Positions 30,001-41,069 of a stretch of DNA of 64,000 bases are shown piece by piece. The stretch comes from Aurelia coerulea (Eukaryota > Cnidaria > Scyphozoa > Semaeostomeae > Ulmaridae). Below the pieces are notes generated by a model. It was not told the origin of the DNA. It was given only the letters and a program-made list of their open reading frames with translations, and searched no databases. Numbering within the stretch: the stretch's first letter is position 1; every line of letters begins with the position of its first letter. The position numbers and the translations under genes are program-made. The stretch lies in assembly GCA_039566865.1 (NCBI GenBank), contig CM076955.1, positions 22,941,001-23,005,000 of the forward strand, read 5' to 3'.

Positions 30001-32390
30001 TCGAATTTGAAAATTTTTGAAAAAAAAAATTTTTTTTCGGCCAAAACCCCCTAAAAATGTCCCGAAGAACCCCAAACATGTTTCCTGACCCTTATTCCCA
30101 TGTAAAATGGCCTATTTAGGCCTTAAATCGAATTTGAAAATTTTTGAAAAAAAAAATTTTTTTTTCGGCCAAAACCCCCTAAAAATGTCCCAAAGAACCC
30201 CAAACATGTTTCCTGACCCTTATTCCCATGTAAAATGGCCTATTTAGGCCTTAAATCGAATTTGAAAATTTTTAAAAAAAAAAATTTTTTTTCGGCCAAA
30301 ACCCCCTAAAAATGTCCCGAAGAACCCCAAACATGTTTCCTGACCCTTTTTTCCATGTAAAATGGCCTATTTAGGCCTTAAATCGAATTTGAAAATTTTT
30401 GAAAAAAAAATTTTTTTTTCGGCCAAAACCCCCTAAAAATGTCCCAAAGAACCCCAAACATGTTTCCTGACCCTTATTCCCATGTAAAATGGCCTATTTA
30501 GGCCTTAAATCGATTTTGAAAATTTAAAAAAAAAAAATTTTTTTTTCGGCCAAAACCCCCTAAAAATGTCCCGAAGAACCCCAAACATGTTTCCTGACCC
30601 TCATTCCCATGTAAAATGGCCTATTTAGGCCTTAAATCGATTTTCAAAATTTAAAAAAAAAAATTTTTTTTTCGGCCAAAACCCCCTAAAATGTCCCGAA
30701 GAACCCCAAACATGTTTCCTGACCCTTATTCCCATGTAAAATGGCCTATTTAGGCCTTAAATCGAATTTGAAAATTTTTGAAAAAAAAATTTTTTTTTCG
30801 GCCAAAACCCCCTAAAAATGTCCCAAAGAACCCCAAACATGTTTCCTGACCCTTATTCCATTGTAAAATGGCCTATTTAGGCCTTAAATCGAATTTGAAA
30901 ATTAAAAAAAAAAATTTTTTTTTCGGCCAAAACCCCCTAAAAATGTCCCGAAGAACCCCAAACATGTTTCCTGACCCTTTTTTCCATGTAAAATTGCCTA
31001 TTTAGGCCTTAACACGAATTTGAAAATTTTTGAAAAAAAAGTTTTTTGTCGGCCAATACCCCCTAAAAATGTCCCAAAGAACCCCAAACATGTTTCCTGA
31101 CCCTTATTCCCATGTAAAATGGCCTATTTAGGCCTTAAATCGATTTTGAAAATGTTTGAAAAAAATTCTTTTTTCGGCCAAAACCCCCTAAAAATGTCCC
31201 GAAGAACCCCAAACATGTTTCCTGACCTTTATTCCCATGTAAAATGGCCTATTTAGGCCTTAAATCAAATTTGAAAATTTTTGAAAAAAAAATTTTTTTT
31301 TCGGCCAAAACCCCCTAAAAATGTCTTGAAGATCCCCAAACATGTTTCCTGACCCTTATTCCCATGTAAAATGGCCTATTTAGGCCTTAAATCGAATTTT
31401 AAAATTTTTGAAAAAAAAATTTTTTTTCGGCCAAAACCCCCTAAAAATGTCCCAAAGAACCCCAAACACGTTTCCTGACCCTTATTCCCATGTAAAATGG
31501 CCTATTTAGGCCTTAAATCGATTTTGAAAGTTTTTGAAAAAAAATTCTTTTTTCGGCCAAAACCCCCTAAAAATGTCCCGAAGAACCCCAAACATGTTTC
31601 CTGACCCTTATTCCCATGTAAAATGGCCTATTTAGGCCTTAAGTCGAATTTGAAAATTTTTGAAAAAAAAATTTTTTTTCGGCCAAAACCCCCTAAAAAT
31701 GTCCCGAAGAACCCCAAACATGTTTCCTGACCCTTTTTTCCATATAAAATGGCCTATTTAGGCCTTAAATCGAATTTGAAAATTTTTGAAAAAAAAATTT
31801 TTTTTTCGGCCAAAACCCCCTAAAAATGTCCCGAAGAACCCCAAACATGTTTTCTGACCCTTATTCCCATGTAAAATGGCCTATTTAGGCCTTAAATCGA
31901 ATTTGAAAATTTTTGAAAAAAAAATTTTTTCGGCCAAAACCCCCTAAAAATGTCCCGAAGAACCCCAAACATGTTTCCTGACCCTTTTTTCCATGTAAAA
32001 TGGCCTATTTAGGCCTTAACACGAATTTGAAAATTTGTGAAAAAAAAATTTTTTTTTCGGCCAAAATCCCCTAAAAATGTCCCGAAGAACCCCAAACATG
32101 TTTCCTGACCCTTATTCCCATGTAAAATGGCCTATTTAGGCCTTAAATCGAATTTGAAAATTTTTGAAAAAAAAAATTTTTTTTCGGCCAAAACCCCCTA
32201 AAAATGTCCCGAAGAACCCCAAACATGTTTCCTGACCCTTATTCCCATGTAAAATGGCCTATTTAGGCCTTAAAACGAATTTGAAAATTTTTGAAAAAAA
32301 ATTTTTTTTTCGGCCAAAACCCCCTAAAAATGTCCCGAAGAACCCCAAACATGTTTCCTGACCCTTATTCCCATGTAAAATGGCCCATTT

Positions 32391-33477
32391 ACAATGTGAT
32401 TTCTCCTTTATTTCTGGTTCTATGATCTGAAGTCATGGATCTTTCAGTGAACTTTTGAAGAAGATTTTAGGGACAAAGGTCATGCAGAATGTTATATGTC
32501 ATGACTCCTTTGTCAAATGAGGACAAAGACTTTACATTGAGCCATTTACAGTTCCAACGGTCCTTATACTTGGCGTCCAGTGTTAGCTTCTTTGCCCTTG
32601 TCTGTAATCGTTGCAGTTGGGATAGATTGCTGTTGGAAAGAGTACTCCAAACAATGTCGTCATAGCGAAGGTGGCTTTCAAAGAGAGCTTTGTAGACCTG
32701 GTCAAGTTTCCTTTGCGGAAGGATGTCTTTAGCTTTCTCAGGGAGCTCAAGCCCCCTTTCAGCTTGTTTTTGATAGTTGTGTACTGCTCTTTCCAAGTAA
32801 GGCTCTCATCGATGTTGATTCCTAAATATTTTGTCTTCTTAACCCTTTTGAAATCTTCATTATTGAGGACAAGATCTGGCAAATCGTCACCTATTCTATT
32901 CAATTGTCGCCTATGCCTTGTAACCATATATTCTTTTTTTCTGGCATTCAAACTAAGTTTAATGATCCTCATCCAGTTCGATATATTTTCTAGCTCGTTT
33001 TTCAAATCTGTTAGAAGTTCATTCAGGTTTTCCGATGCGATATTCACACATGTATCATCTGCATACATATTTGGGTTAATGCTTTCCAGACAGTTCTCAA
33101 AATCCTTAATGTATAGTATGAAAAGCAAGGGTCCCAAACACGAGCCCGGCGGAATACCACACTTTATGCTGCTTATGTTGGAGCTAGATCCATCAAAATA
33201 AAAGAACTGCTCCCTATTGGTCAGATAAGAAGTTAACCAGTCGTGGGAAGTACCGTCGGCAACATACTCTCGTAACTTTGACAATAAGATATTATGGTCA
33301 ACGGAATCGAATGCTTTTTTAAGATCAAGAAATACACTCAAGTTTATTTTCCCCTCATCAGAGTTCTTGAAGCATGGGTCTATAACGTTCAATAGACATG
33401 TCAGTGTACTGTGCAGTTTTTGAAATCCAAATTGGTTCAAACAAAGTTTGTTGGGTAAAAGCTTACCGACTATCAAT
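32391..33477 (-). pseudogene. Non-LTR retrotransposon (LINE) reverse transcriptase, truncated and frameshifted
   Basis: Minus-strand remnant of a LINE ORF2, covering the RT palm and thumb and part of the C-terminal tail. The main frame (33476 down to 32583, 297 codons) has RT motif A (FLDLKKAFDSVDHNILLSKL, with the catalytic Asp), motif B (GIPPGSCLGPLLF; the usual form is GIPQGS) and motif C (MYADDT, with both catalytic Asp), followed by LSLNARK and TKYLGINIDESLTW. Near 32690 the reading moves to another frame that carries the expected continuation (LFESHLRYDDIVWS, LQRLQTRAKKL). Near 32460 it shifts again to FTERSMTSDHRTRNK, which runs to about 32392, where satellite begins. The 5' part (endonuclease and fingers) is absent beyond 33477, and there is no 3' UTR or tail. 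It resembles the CR1/L2/jockey-like LINE groups; I cannot place it further. The palm motifs look complete, but the frameshifts and truncations make it dead. Confidence 0.9.
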
Positions 33478-33889
33478 CATAATTTACGTACCAAAAATAG
33501 TTCATTGTCTGTTTGGTATAAATATGCATGTGTTAGTTTTATGAGTTGAGCACTTGAGTTCGTAGTTGAGGTACAACGGCAAGGACAGTTTTACCAAGAC
33601 CGCTCGTGCGTTTGCAAGAGCCCCAAGATTCGCCACAAAGGAAAGGAGCAGAATATCCGTTTGATTTTCTTTGATTTTTGATTGAGGAAGTCAAAAAAGC
33701 TACGTTGATGCTGATTTACAGAGAGCTTGTTGAAGTGGTCATGACCACGTACATCGTACTGTGATATGTACCCCCCAGCAATCAAGTCATTTCTGGAGCT
33801 CTTGAAAGACTGGAGCAAGCTGATTTTCAAATGAAGACGAGTTATAAAAGCAAACAAAACAGTTCAAATTTTAGAAGGAGCTGATTTTA
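33478..33889. other. Unassigned stretch between LINE and BEL/Pao fragments
   Basis: This contains an 88-codon minus-strand open frame (33857 down to 33591) that I cannot match to a family and that has no recognisable motif. It may be part of either neighbouring retroelement or unrelated filler. No inverted repeat or tandem repeat was seen. Confidence 0.4.
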
Positions 33890-34301
33890 TTCGAGATTAG
33901 TTGACAGAGAAATTCATCGTGGAATTATTCGAGCGGGTCAGTAGCCATAATAACGAAAGGTAGATAGGTCTTATCAGGCCCGACAGAGAGGGTAAGTGAC
34001 AATTTAAGTCCAAATTCACATGTTTTAAATATTCAAGTTATGTCTTTGGGAGAGCATGAGTTGATTTCGAAAGAGCTCAAACAATTTTGGGAGGACGAAT
34101 CAATGGGAATAAAGGAACAAAAAAGTGAGCAAACCACCTCAAGTAAAACTCCCAATGAGAGAAAAAAAAGCCACCTCTTGCTACCAGATAATTATGATTT
34201 TGCTAAAGGTAGGCTTTTATCTCAAGTTAAGACAAAATGATGAAGTAGCCAAAAAGTACGATAATGTTATAAAGTTAGCATCTAACGACAGGGCAATCAG
34301 G
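33890..34301 (+). pseudogene. BEL/Pao-type retrotransposon Pol fragment (protease to RT linker)
   Basis: Reading the plus strand from about 33931 gives SVAIITKGR, a TAG stop at 33965-33967, then VLSGPTE. This matches the GPVAI.TKLGWVLSGP pattern after the aspartic protease of BEL/Pao elements; the stop falls where the Trp codon (TGG) is expected. The same frame continues through HVLNIQ and ELKQFWEDESMGI to LLLPDNYDFAKGRLL, which fits the family pattern L..FWELESIGI...LPDNY.LA..RL. A +1 shift near 34200 leads into LKLRQNDEVAKKYDNVIK, the usual lead-in to the RT domain. The RT itself is absent: the sequence stops at the 8-bp duplication flanking the next insertion, and I find no clear continuation beyond 36329. 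The assignment rests on motif recognition from memory. Confidence 0.75.
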
Positions 34302-35245
34302 CCCGGGGGGGGGGGTTCATAGCATATTTAGGATACGGGTATGTGCCGCCCACATGGGTGGGTTTTTGGGCATAAAATTCTCTAAACAAGGGTCCTTTTT
34401 CGGCAGATTTTCCATAAACAAGGGTGGGGTTTTGCTGAGATTCGCAAAAAATGGTTAAAATGGGCAGTTTTATGCCAAAATTCATCATAAAAGTGCAGCC
34501 ATCATGGCGCGGAGCGCCAGAACAGAGAAAAGCCAGAGCGGAGAGAACTTCTGTTTTGGCCAGAATATAGAGAAATTCTGTAGAAAGCATTTTTTTCTCA
34601 AATGTCGTCCATTTCCATTATTAAACATTTATAGGACACTTATCTCGCCGATGAAGCATAAGCTGGCTCTTCAATCCTTGCTTGTAATTGATCGTTTTCC
34701 TTCTTTTTCGTAAGTTTTGTTAAGTTTAAATTCTCCATATTCTGGCCAGAGAGAGATACACTCAAAAATTACTTTTCCCAAAGTTTAATTGGATTATTTC
34801 ACAGTAAATATGTGTCTTGAGTTCTCTTTAGCTTGCTCTAAAAGAAACAAATAGAAAACCGCCTGTTTATCGAGCAAATTTATTCTGCGGGGACCTCCTG
34901 AAAGGAATTTCTTCATATTCTGGCCAAAGAGAAATACCCCGAGAAATACACTAAAAAATTATATTCTTTGAAGTTTCTTTTTATCATTTCATAGCAGATA
35001 TGGTGTATAGCTTTTCTTTGGCTTATCAGCTATTAAAACTGGTCGTTTTTCATGTATTTTGCATAGTCAATTTCCACGTATTTTGCATAGATCTTTAGCC
35101 AGAAAATGGAGAAATTCCGTCGCGGTTGTTTTTCCAACTATTCAAAATACGTGAAAAACGACCAGTTTTAATAGCTAATAAGCCAAAGAGAAGCTATAAA
35201 CCATATCTGCTATGAAATGATAAAAAGAAAATTAAAAGAAAATAA

Positions 35246-35575
35246 TTTTTGAGTGTATTTCTCTTTGGCCAGAATATGGAGAAATTCCATTCAGGAGGCC
35301 CCCTCAGAATAAATTTGCTCGATAAACGGGCGGTTTTCTATTTGTTTCTTTTAGAGCAAGCTAAAGAAAACTTAAGACACATATTTACTGTGAAATAATC
35401 CAATTAAACTTTGGGAAAAGTAATTTTTGAGTGTATTCCTCTCTGGCCAGAATATGGAGAAATTCCATTCAGGAGGCCCCCTCAGAATAAATTTGCTCGA
35501 TAAACGGGCGGTTTTCTATTTGTTTCTTTTAGAGCAAGCTAAAGAGAACTTAAGACACATATTTACTGTAAAATA
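35246..35575 (+). repeat. Tandem duplication (~187 bp) inside the right foldback arm
   Basis: The block from GAGTGTATTTCTCT through GGCCAGAATATGGAGAAATT and AGAGCAAGCTAAAGA to GTGAAATAATCC is present twice in a row, starting near 35246 and near 35433. A third partial start lies beyond the nested MITE at about 36010. The left arm has the same components in complementary order. Confidence 0.8.
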
Positions 35576-35978
35576 CACGTTTTTTCTTTTGTAAGAAACT
35601 GGTTTATAAGAAACTAGTACTAGGATGGCGAAAAAATTAAGAAACTCTACTACTATGCTTGAAAATTGCTAAGAAACTTTTAAAGCCAAATACGAGGAAA
35701 TCATGGGATAATTGTGGTTGAGCCTTTATATTTTAGTATTATTGATGATAGATTTATGTTTTGAATCAAATAGAACTCTCCTTCTCGCTAAAAATTGTGC
35801 TGTCTGTCAAGAAACGAATACATGGCAGTGGGTAGAAACTACATGCATCCTAAATGCATCTTGAAATAAGAAACACATTAAGAAACTTTTAGTACTAAAA
35901 AGATGAAATTTTCACGTGAAATTAAGAAACTTTTAGTACTAGGGGCTTATCCAAGTTTCTTATAAAAGAAAAAACGTG
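35576..35978. mobile_element. Nested MITE with TA target duplication (403 bp)
   Basis: The left end CACGTTTTTTCTTTT and right end AAAAGAAAAAACGTG are inverted copies, extending into GTAAGAAACT and AGTTTCTTAT. It is flanked by TA at 35574-35575 and 35979-35980. The neighbouring tandem copy retains the uninterrupted site (GTGAAATAATCC near 35395), which confirms TA as the target. TA duplication and short inverted ends fit a Tc1/mariner-driven MITE. Internally it repeats AAGAAACT-type and TTAGTACTA motifs. There is no coding capacity. Confidence 0.88.
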
Positions 35979-36329
35979 TAATCCAATAAAACTTTAGGAA
36001 AAGTAATTTTGAGTGTATCTCTCTCTGGCCAGAATATGGAGAAATAAAACTTAACAAAATTTACGTAAAAGAAGGAAAACGATTGATTACAAGCAAGGAT
36101 TGAAGAGCCAGCTTATGCTTCATCGGCGAGATAAGTCATATAAATGCTTAATAATAATGGAAATGGATGACATTTGAGAAAATAATGCTTTCTACAGAAT
36201 TTCTCTATATTCTGGTGAAAACAGAATTTCCAAAGGCAAGTTTGGGTAATTAGAAGAGGGTAGCTTTCTGAAAGCCGGGCGGCAGACCCCCGTCCATCCT
36301 CAAGTCATGTACCCCCCCGGGCAATCAGG

Positions 36330-37160
36330 TAACCATCTTTGTTCTCATTGCCTTATAAGGCACGGTATCGTCTCAGTCCCCCAATCATGGCGCGTCCAAA
36401 CTTCTTCCTGCCACGTGCAAAAAATTGGCTTCTTGTCGAAACGGATTGCTCCTTTTGCGCCCGCTTAACAGTCAGAAGAAAGCACCAAAGCCACCTCAAC
36501 AAGTTGTCATCATGTTCACTCTCTGGCTAAAGATACCTAACAACCTAAAGGAACGAGTTTGTATCACCTTGACCAATGCAATAACTACCAAACTGCTGGT
36601 TCGTCTGTCTGTCGTCACCCAACAAATTTGTCAGGGAAGCACCTTCTTTCTGGCAAGATCTTGGTCATACAGCTAATCAGCAAACGCAGATGTGCCCTTC
36701 CCATCATCAGCACAGCAAAGCAGTATTGATGAACAAGCGGTAGGTAGAAATAATTTTAGCAGGGTAATATGTTCTTCAATGTAAAAAAAGCATACAACTC
36801 CCGATTAACATTTAGGCCTAGCTGGTTGGTGGGGTTGTGCAAGAACTTTTGTTTTTAAGGTCTTACTCCTTTATTGCCTACATTTAGGTGTCACTTACCA
36901 TCCACAAACATCATGAAGACTTTTCTACTAGCTGGTATGACATTGAGATAGCCTATTACCCGGGCATAGCAATAACCTATTGTTACCCGGGCATAGCAAG
37001 AAGCGATTACTTACTGCCTGGACCCATGCATAAGAAACAAAACAAACATACAAAAATATTAGCACAACTTAATCTTTTGCAGAACAGGTCTATAATGCCT
37101 GTAAATGTAGTTTCATCATGAAGAATTAGGAGGATACCCACTGTTAAACCGGCCTCGAAA
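36330..37160. other. Unassigned intergenic DNA with a short tandem pair
   Basis: Only short overlapping open frames (63-83 codons near 36339-36676) occur and none shows family motifs. A two-copy tandem of about 25 bp centred on TTACCCGGGCATAGCAA lies at 36950-36999. I see no transposon ends. Confidence 0.5.
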
Positions 37161-37325
37161 TAAGTTTTGCCCTATTGGAAAACCAAAAACGCAGACATTT
37201 TATACTTACAGTCCGCGGTTTGGGTTTTACCCTATGGCGAAACTAAAAACACAGACTTTCCAATTCGCGGTTTAGGTTTTGGCCTATTTGAAAAGCTAAA
37301 ATGTGGACCGCGGACCATTGCGCCG
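37161..37325 (+). repeat. Three diverged ~55-60-bp tandem units with CGCGG motifs
   Basis: Units share GTTTTRCCCTAT, GAAAACTAAAA-like and CGCGGTTTRGG segments, at about 37165, 37222 and 37275. The last ends in GGACCGCGGACC. An open frame across it (37167-37448) is a by-product of the repeat. Confidence 0.55.
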
Positions 37326-38071
37326 GAAGTCCGCGTGGTCTGCGCTGTAAACCTGGCCCATGGTCCTTGTTATCACTGTATACCAGACAATTCATCTGCA
37401 TCCAGTGGTGAAACATGCCAAAAGTCTGTTATCTGCGAAATGTCCTAAAAGAAAAACTTGTAATCTGACTTTTTGTTCACTACCAAAGAAGCAGAATAAG
37501 ATTAACCAGGCTGGATCCGGCTACTGGGAAAGGTAGGAAATACAGATCTGGAATTGTATAGCTCCAACCCAACTCATTGAAATAAGTACAGAATGGGTTT
37601 TAGCATAACCATATCTCAGGAAACAGAATCAATGGGAAACATTTGTAGGTCAAGAGTCAATTTATATCCAGCACTTTACATGTCCTCCATTCCCGCCACC
37701 CATGCAAGTCCTCAAAAGGAAAGGAAATCCTAACTAGCAAGTCCATCATGGCAAACAAAACTAAGCTGAATTAAGGCTTGAATCTTTCAAATTGGACTCA
37801 CTTCATATCAACAAGCACTGATTTGTAGCCTCCTGTACGAATTTATTTATTTCACTCACATGGAACTAAACTTATTCTTGTCAGGCCTATAACATAACCA
37901 CTTCTATTTCAGGGTTAATAATTTTATTGCAGCCCTTGGCAAGGTCTTAGTTTGTACACAAGGAACCCATGTACATAGCCCGGATATCAGCTAAGTTACC
38001 ATGTCACTTACATTTCATAGCTAATCTTGTGCAAATACAACAACCAAGATCCGCTAGGAGGGGCCTCTGAA
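37326..38071. other. Unassigned DNA without recognisable features
   Basis: I read this stretch on both strands and found no long frame, tandem repeat or terminal inverted repeat that I can support. Confidence 0.5.
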
Positions 38072-38834
38072 ACAGAAGAATTGCGACTTAAGATCGTACT
38101 TTCTTTTTCTTGTGTTTTGATCTCTTCCCCGAGCAAATCTGGGCAAAAACTGGACTAAGCTGTTCCTCAAGCAATGAGAAATTGTTTCCCACGAAAGATG
38201 AACATTGTTTACAGTGAAGTTTACTGATTTATTAGTGATGGAAGCTTCTGCAACTAAATTGCGAGTTTTTCGTTGTTATTTGTCAAACTTTTAATTATTT
38301 TCAACCTGTTTCCTTCTTGCGATAAAATACCTTCCTCTCATCCAATGTCGCTTGAAAATGTGTGTTTCGATAGCCTGACAGCTGCCCTTTCGATTCAGCC
38401 GCTGTCTGGTGATGTTGGTAGCCTCTAAATGATATGATATGATATGATATGATATAATTTTTTATACACGAAACTACCCTTCAGCTTAAATGCAATAAAT
38501 AAATTGGTTATTAAATAAAATGATGCAGCGAGGTCAAAATATGGCCTAAGTCAGCAATCGCCCGAAGCTCCGACGTAAACAAAACGCAAACTACTCAGCA
38601 CTCATTCTGCTGCTAAATACGGTAAATTAAATGTTTTATAGTGAAATAGAGGCAAGAAAAGTAGACTTTAGTTATTTTTGAACAGTTTTCATATACTTTA
38701 ATGTCAAATTAAAGAGCTTCTTCCCGGTGAAAAAAGAGTTTTGAAATTTTTGATCCAGACGTTTGAGATCTTGCAGGAAATATCCAGCGTCACAGTACAA
38801 TCACCTGGAAACAATTCAGCATGCAAAGGGTTAA
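38072..38834 (-). mobile_element. Copy 1 of a TTAACCCTTTGCATGC-ended element, outer end truncated
   Basis: Read on the minus strand from 38834, the element starts TTAACCCTTTGCATGCTG and runs leftward to about 38072, where similarity to its sister copy (38908-39592) ends before the outer terminus. It has no transposase. TTAA followed by CCCT is the arrangement seen in piggyBac-type elements (TTAA target duplication), so a non-autonomous piggyBac-like origin is plausible. A five-base microsatellite (ATGAT units, 38428-38458) is unique to this copy. Confidence 0.6.
38428..38458 (+). repeat. ATGAT microsatellite
   Basis: About six tandem copies of a 5-bp unit (TGATA/ATGAT). Confidence 0.9.
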
Positions 38835-38907
38835 AAGCAAGTGTGCGGTGGTAAATAGGCTCCTCTATAAATAGAACAAAGAAATAACTCAGACACAGCA
38901 TTGTTTC

Positions 38908-39592
38908 TTAACCCTTTGCATGCTGGATTGTTTGCAGGTGATTGTACTGTGAGGCTGGATATTTCCCGCAAGATCTCGAACGTCTCGATCAAAATTCAAA
39001 CTCTTATTTCACCAGGAAGAAGTTCTTTAATTCGAAATTAAAGTGTATGAAAACTGTTCAGAAATAATTGAAGTTTTCTTTTCTTGCCTCTATTTCACTG
39101 TAAAACATTTAATTTACCTTATTTAGCAGTAGAATGAGTGCTGAATAGTTTGCGCTTTGTTTACGTCGGAGCCTCGGGCGATTACCGACTTAGGCCATAT
39201 TTTGACCTCGCTGCATCATTTAGAGGCTACCCACATCGCCAGACAGAGGCTAAATCGAAAGGGCAGCTGTCACGCTATTGAAACATACCTTTTCCAGCGA
39301 CATTGGATGAGAGGAAGATATTTCATCATGAAAAACTCGCGATTTAGTTGCAGGAGCTTCCATCACTAATAAATCAGTAAACTTCACTGTAAACCATGTT
39401 CATCTTTCGTTGGAAACAATGTCTCATTGCTTGAGGAACAGCTTAGTCCAGTTTTTGCCCAGATTCGTTTGATGAAGAGATGAAAATACAAGAAAAAGAT
39501 ATTGCGATCGTAAGTCACAATTCTGCGACTGCAGCATGCAAAGGAGAATTAGTCTGGTCGCAAATCTGCGACTGCACCATGCAAAGGGTTAC
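38908..39592 (+). mobile_element. Copy 2 of the TTAACCCTTTGCATGC-ended element, complete
   Basis: It begins TTAACCCTTTGCATGC at 38908 and ends CATGCAAAGGGTTAC at 39592, so the flanks are TTAA and a one-base-changed TTAC. It is inverted relative to copy 1, and the two share most of their length. Their inner ends are separated by 73 bp. The right end repeats CTGCGACTGCA.CATGCAAAGG twice within about 50 bp (39524-39588), suggesting a duplicated terminus. No coding region. The piggyBac-like label rests only on the TTAA/CCCT ends. Confidence 0.65.
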
Positions 39593-40129
39593 CAAGATAA
39601 AAGTCTCATTCTTAGGCTACCCTTAGTTGACATTTGTGCAACTTCGATTTGAATGGGGTATTTTTTGATTTTCTGCTTTCTGCCAATGCAAGCTTTTAAC
39701 CTTGAACAAACCCTTTAATTCTCCCAAGTAGTGAGAAAAGAAACCAACCAACTCAGTTTTTTATAACAAATAATATTTAGGAGCATTCAAATGCTGGAGA
39801 TTCCAGTACAATGCTGCACATCGAAAAACCGGGCAGGGTGGTAGTCTTTGGGCGTATCTTGGCGGTATGGCCACCATACAAGAATGGTGGCAGATTATTA
39901 GTAACAATTCAACCTGTGAAAACAGCAAAGTCCCATCTAATCAACCATTTCACCTTGAAAGTCCAGAGTCCAAACTGTTAATTATCAAACATGGCTCTGC
40001 AAATAACTGTCATTCAAAGTCAAGCATTCTTCAGAACAATGAACCCTATTTGTAGCATACAATTAAATCAAAAGGAATCGTAATTCCTTATTTGCTTGTT
40101 ATGAAATATAATTAGCCGATACGCCCCAA
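39593..40129. other. Unassigned DNA
   Basis: Contains a 62-codon plus-strand open frame (39867-40055) with no family motif. No repeats or transposon ends were recognised. Confidence 0.5.
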
Positions 40130-40556
40130 TCCACCTTTTCCAGATAAGAGGCGTGAAAGCGGAAGTATTTTGTTGTTTGAGATTTTGCATTTTAAAGGCT
40201 AAAATCTTATTCTGCGTACAAAGTTTAGTGTTGAGTCAAATTTTCAAATTCATAGCTGTCTTTATTTCGAAATTATGGTGATATAAAGAATTTGAATTCA
40301 TAAGGGCTTTGACCGTGAAATCAAAGTTTGGACAAAAGTTGTCCAAAGTTTTGATTTCACGGTCAAAGCCCTTATGACTTTAAATTCTTAAAATTGCCAT
40401 AATTCGGAAATAAAGACATACATGAATGGGAAAATTTGGCTCAACACTAAACTTTGTACGCAGAATAAGATTTTAGCCTTTAAAATGCAAAATCTCAAAC
40501 AACAAAATACTTCCGCTTTCGTGCTTCTTATCTCGAAAAGGTGGATTACTGCCATC
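40130..40556. mobile_element. Small palindromic MITE (~430 bp)
   Basis: Near-perfect inverted arms (about 40133-40335 and 40343-40552) start AATCCACCTTTTC on the left and end with its complement GGTGGATT on the right. They meet at TTTGGACAAAAGTTGTCC near 40335. Shared internal blocks include GCGGAAGTATTTTGTTGTTT and GGGCTTTGACCGTGAAATCA. I could not define a target duplication with confidence. It has no coding capacity and would form a stable hairpin if single-stranded. Confidence 0.8.
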
Positions 40557-40599
40557 CAATGCCTCGTTATTCACACCTCATCTATTCTAGTTAGGTATA

Positions 40600-41069
40600 C
40601 CGGGTGTCTCATAAAAAAGTACCCCCTTTTGACTGGAAATAGGAACCAAACAATAAGATATCGTCACCCCTCGAGTTCACAGCTATGTGTATCAATCTTC
40701 AACTTAGATTTAGATTTAGATTCAACTTGCATTTAGAAATCTTCCATCGAACACCGAAGATACAAGCTCGCAAAGTCAAAATTTGGAATGCATCCAAAAC
40801 CAGAGGTTTTGAGAAATGGCCTAACGACGCGCGACTTGCAAAGGAATTTCAACTTCCATTTTTAGTTTTACTTCACAAAAGAATTCTACTTTGAAAGTTT
40901 TCATTTGTTCTTGAAATTACTTTTGTTTGAGGCGGGCAATCGACACTTACATTCCATTGCAAAAGTTTTCGTGCCAAAGGAGGGGGAAAGGAGCACATGC
41001 ACGCTTTCTATTTGGCGGCGTGGCAAAAGTTCTTCGTTATTTCCACGCATTTTTTCTCTGTGCTTTTAT
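40600..41069 (+). repeat. Left terminal inverted repeat of the mariner-type element
   Basis: Matches the complement of 42763-43222 almost base for base, including blocks such as CGTCACCCCTCGAGTTCACA and GCACATGCACGCTTTCTATT. The left copy has a small TTTAGA tandem (near 40706-40724) where the right has ATGCACATAC. Open frames in both copies are incidental. Confidence 0.92.

Larger units (their letters stand above)
1..32390 (+). repeat. Tandem satellite array 1, ~127-bp monomer, about 255 copies
   Basis: Head-to-tail copies of a monomer that begins CGGCCAAAACCCCCTAAAAA, passes through GTCCCGAAGAACCCC, ACATGTTTCCTGACCC and GGCCTATTTAGGCC, and ends in a run of about nine A followed by about nine T. 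I counted 127 bases between successive CGGCC starts in the uniform part (for example 18582, 18709, 18836); length varies by a few bases, mostly in the A/T runs. The monomer has a perfect 6-bp hairpin (GGCCTA-TT-TAGGCC) and a self-complementary A/T block. There is no other DNA inside the array. The left half carries many marked variants, about 16-29 kb is more uniform, and the last ~2 kb before the LINE is more diverged. Short open frames that recur here (60 codons, identical between copies) follow from the repeat and are not genes. Confidence 0.98.
34302..36321. mobile_element. Foldback DNA transposon with G-run termini and 8-bp target-site duplication
   Basis: The ends are CCCGGGGGGG (left) and CCCCCCCGGG (right), flanked by CAATCAGG at 34294-34301 and 36322-36329. 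Because G-runs abut the ends, the duplication could be read as up to 10 bp. Inside, arms at about 34545-35065 and 35139-36226 are inverted copies of each other around a centre near 35100, where CTATTAAAACTGGTCG meets its complement. No transposase is present, so it is non-autonomous. An 8-bp duplication is typical of hAT or P-type elements, but the termini lack the hAT CAGNG form, so I leave the superfamily open. The right arm is enlarged by a tandem duplication and a nested MITE. Confidence 0.8.

Noticed and set aside
32671..33201. 176-codon plus-strand frame opposite the LINE RT
   Set aside because: It is the antisense shadow of the RT frame and has no motif of its own.
34302..36321. Assignment of the G-run foldback element to hAT
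   Set aside because: The 8-bp duplication would fit, but the termini lack the CAGNG form expected of hAT, so the superfamily is left open.
36339..36676. Overlapping 63- and 83-codon frames as a possible small gene or BEL/Pao continuation
   Set aside because: No RT or integrase motif, no family resemblance and no supporting signals; treated as chance frames.
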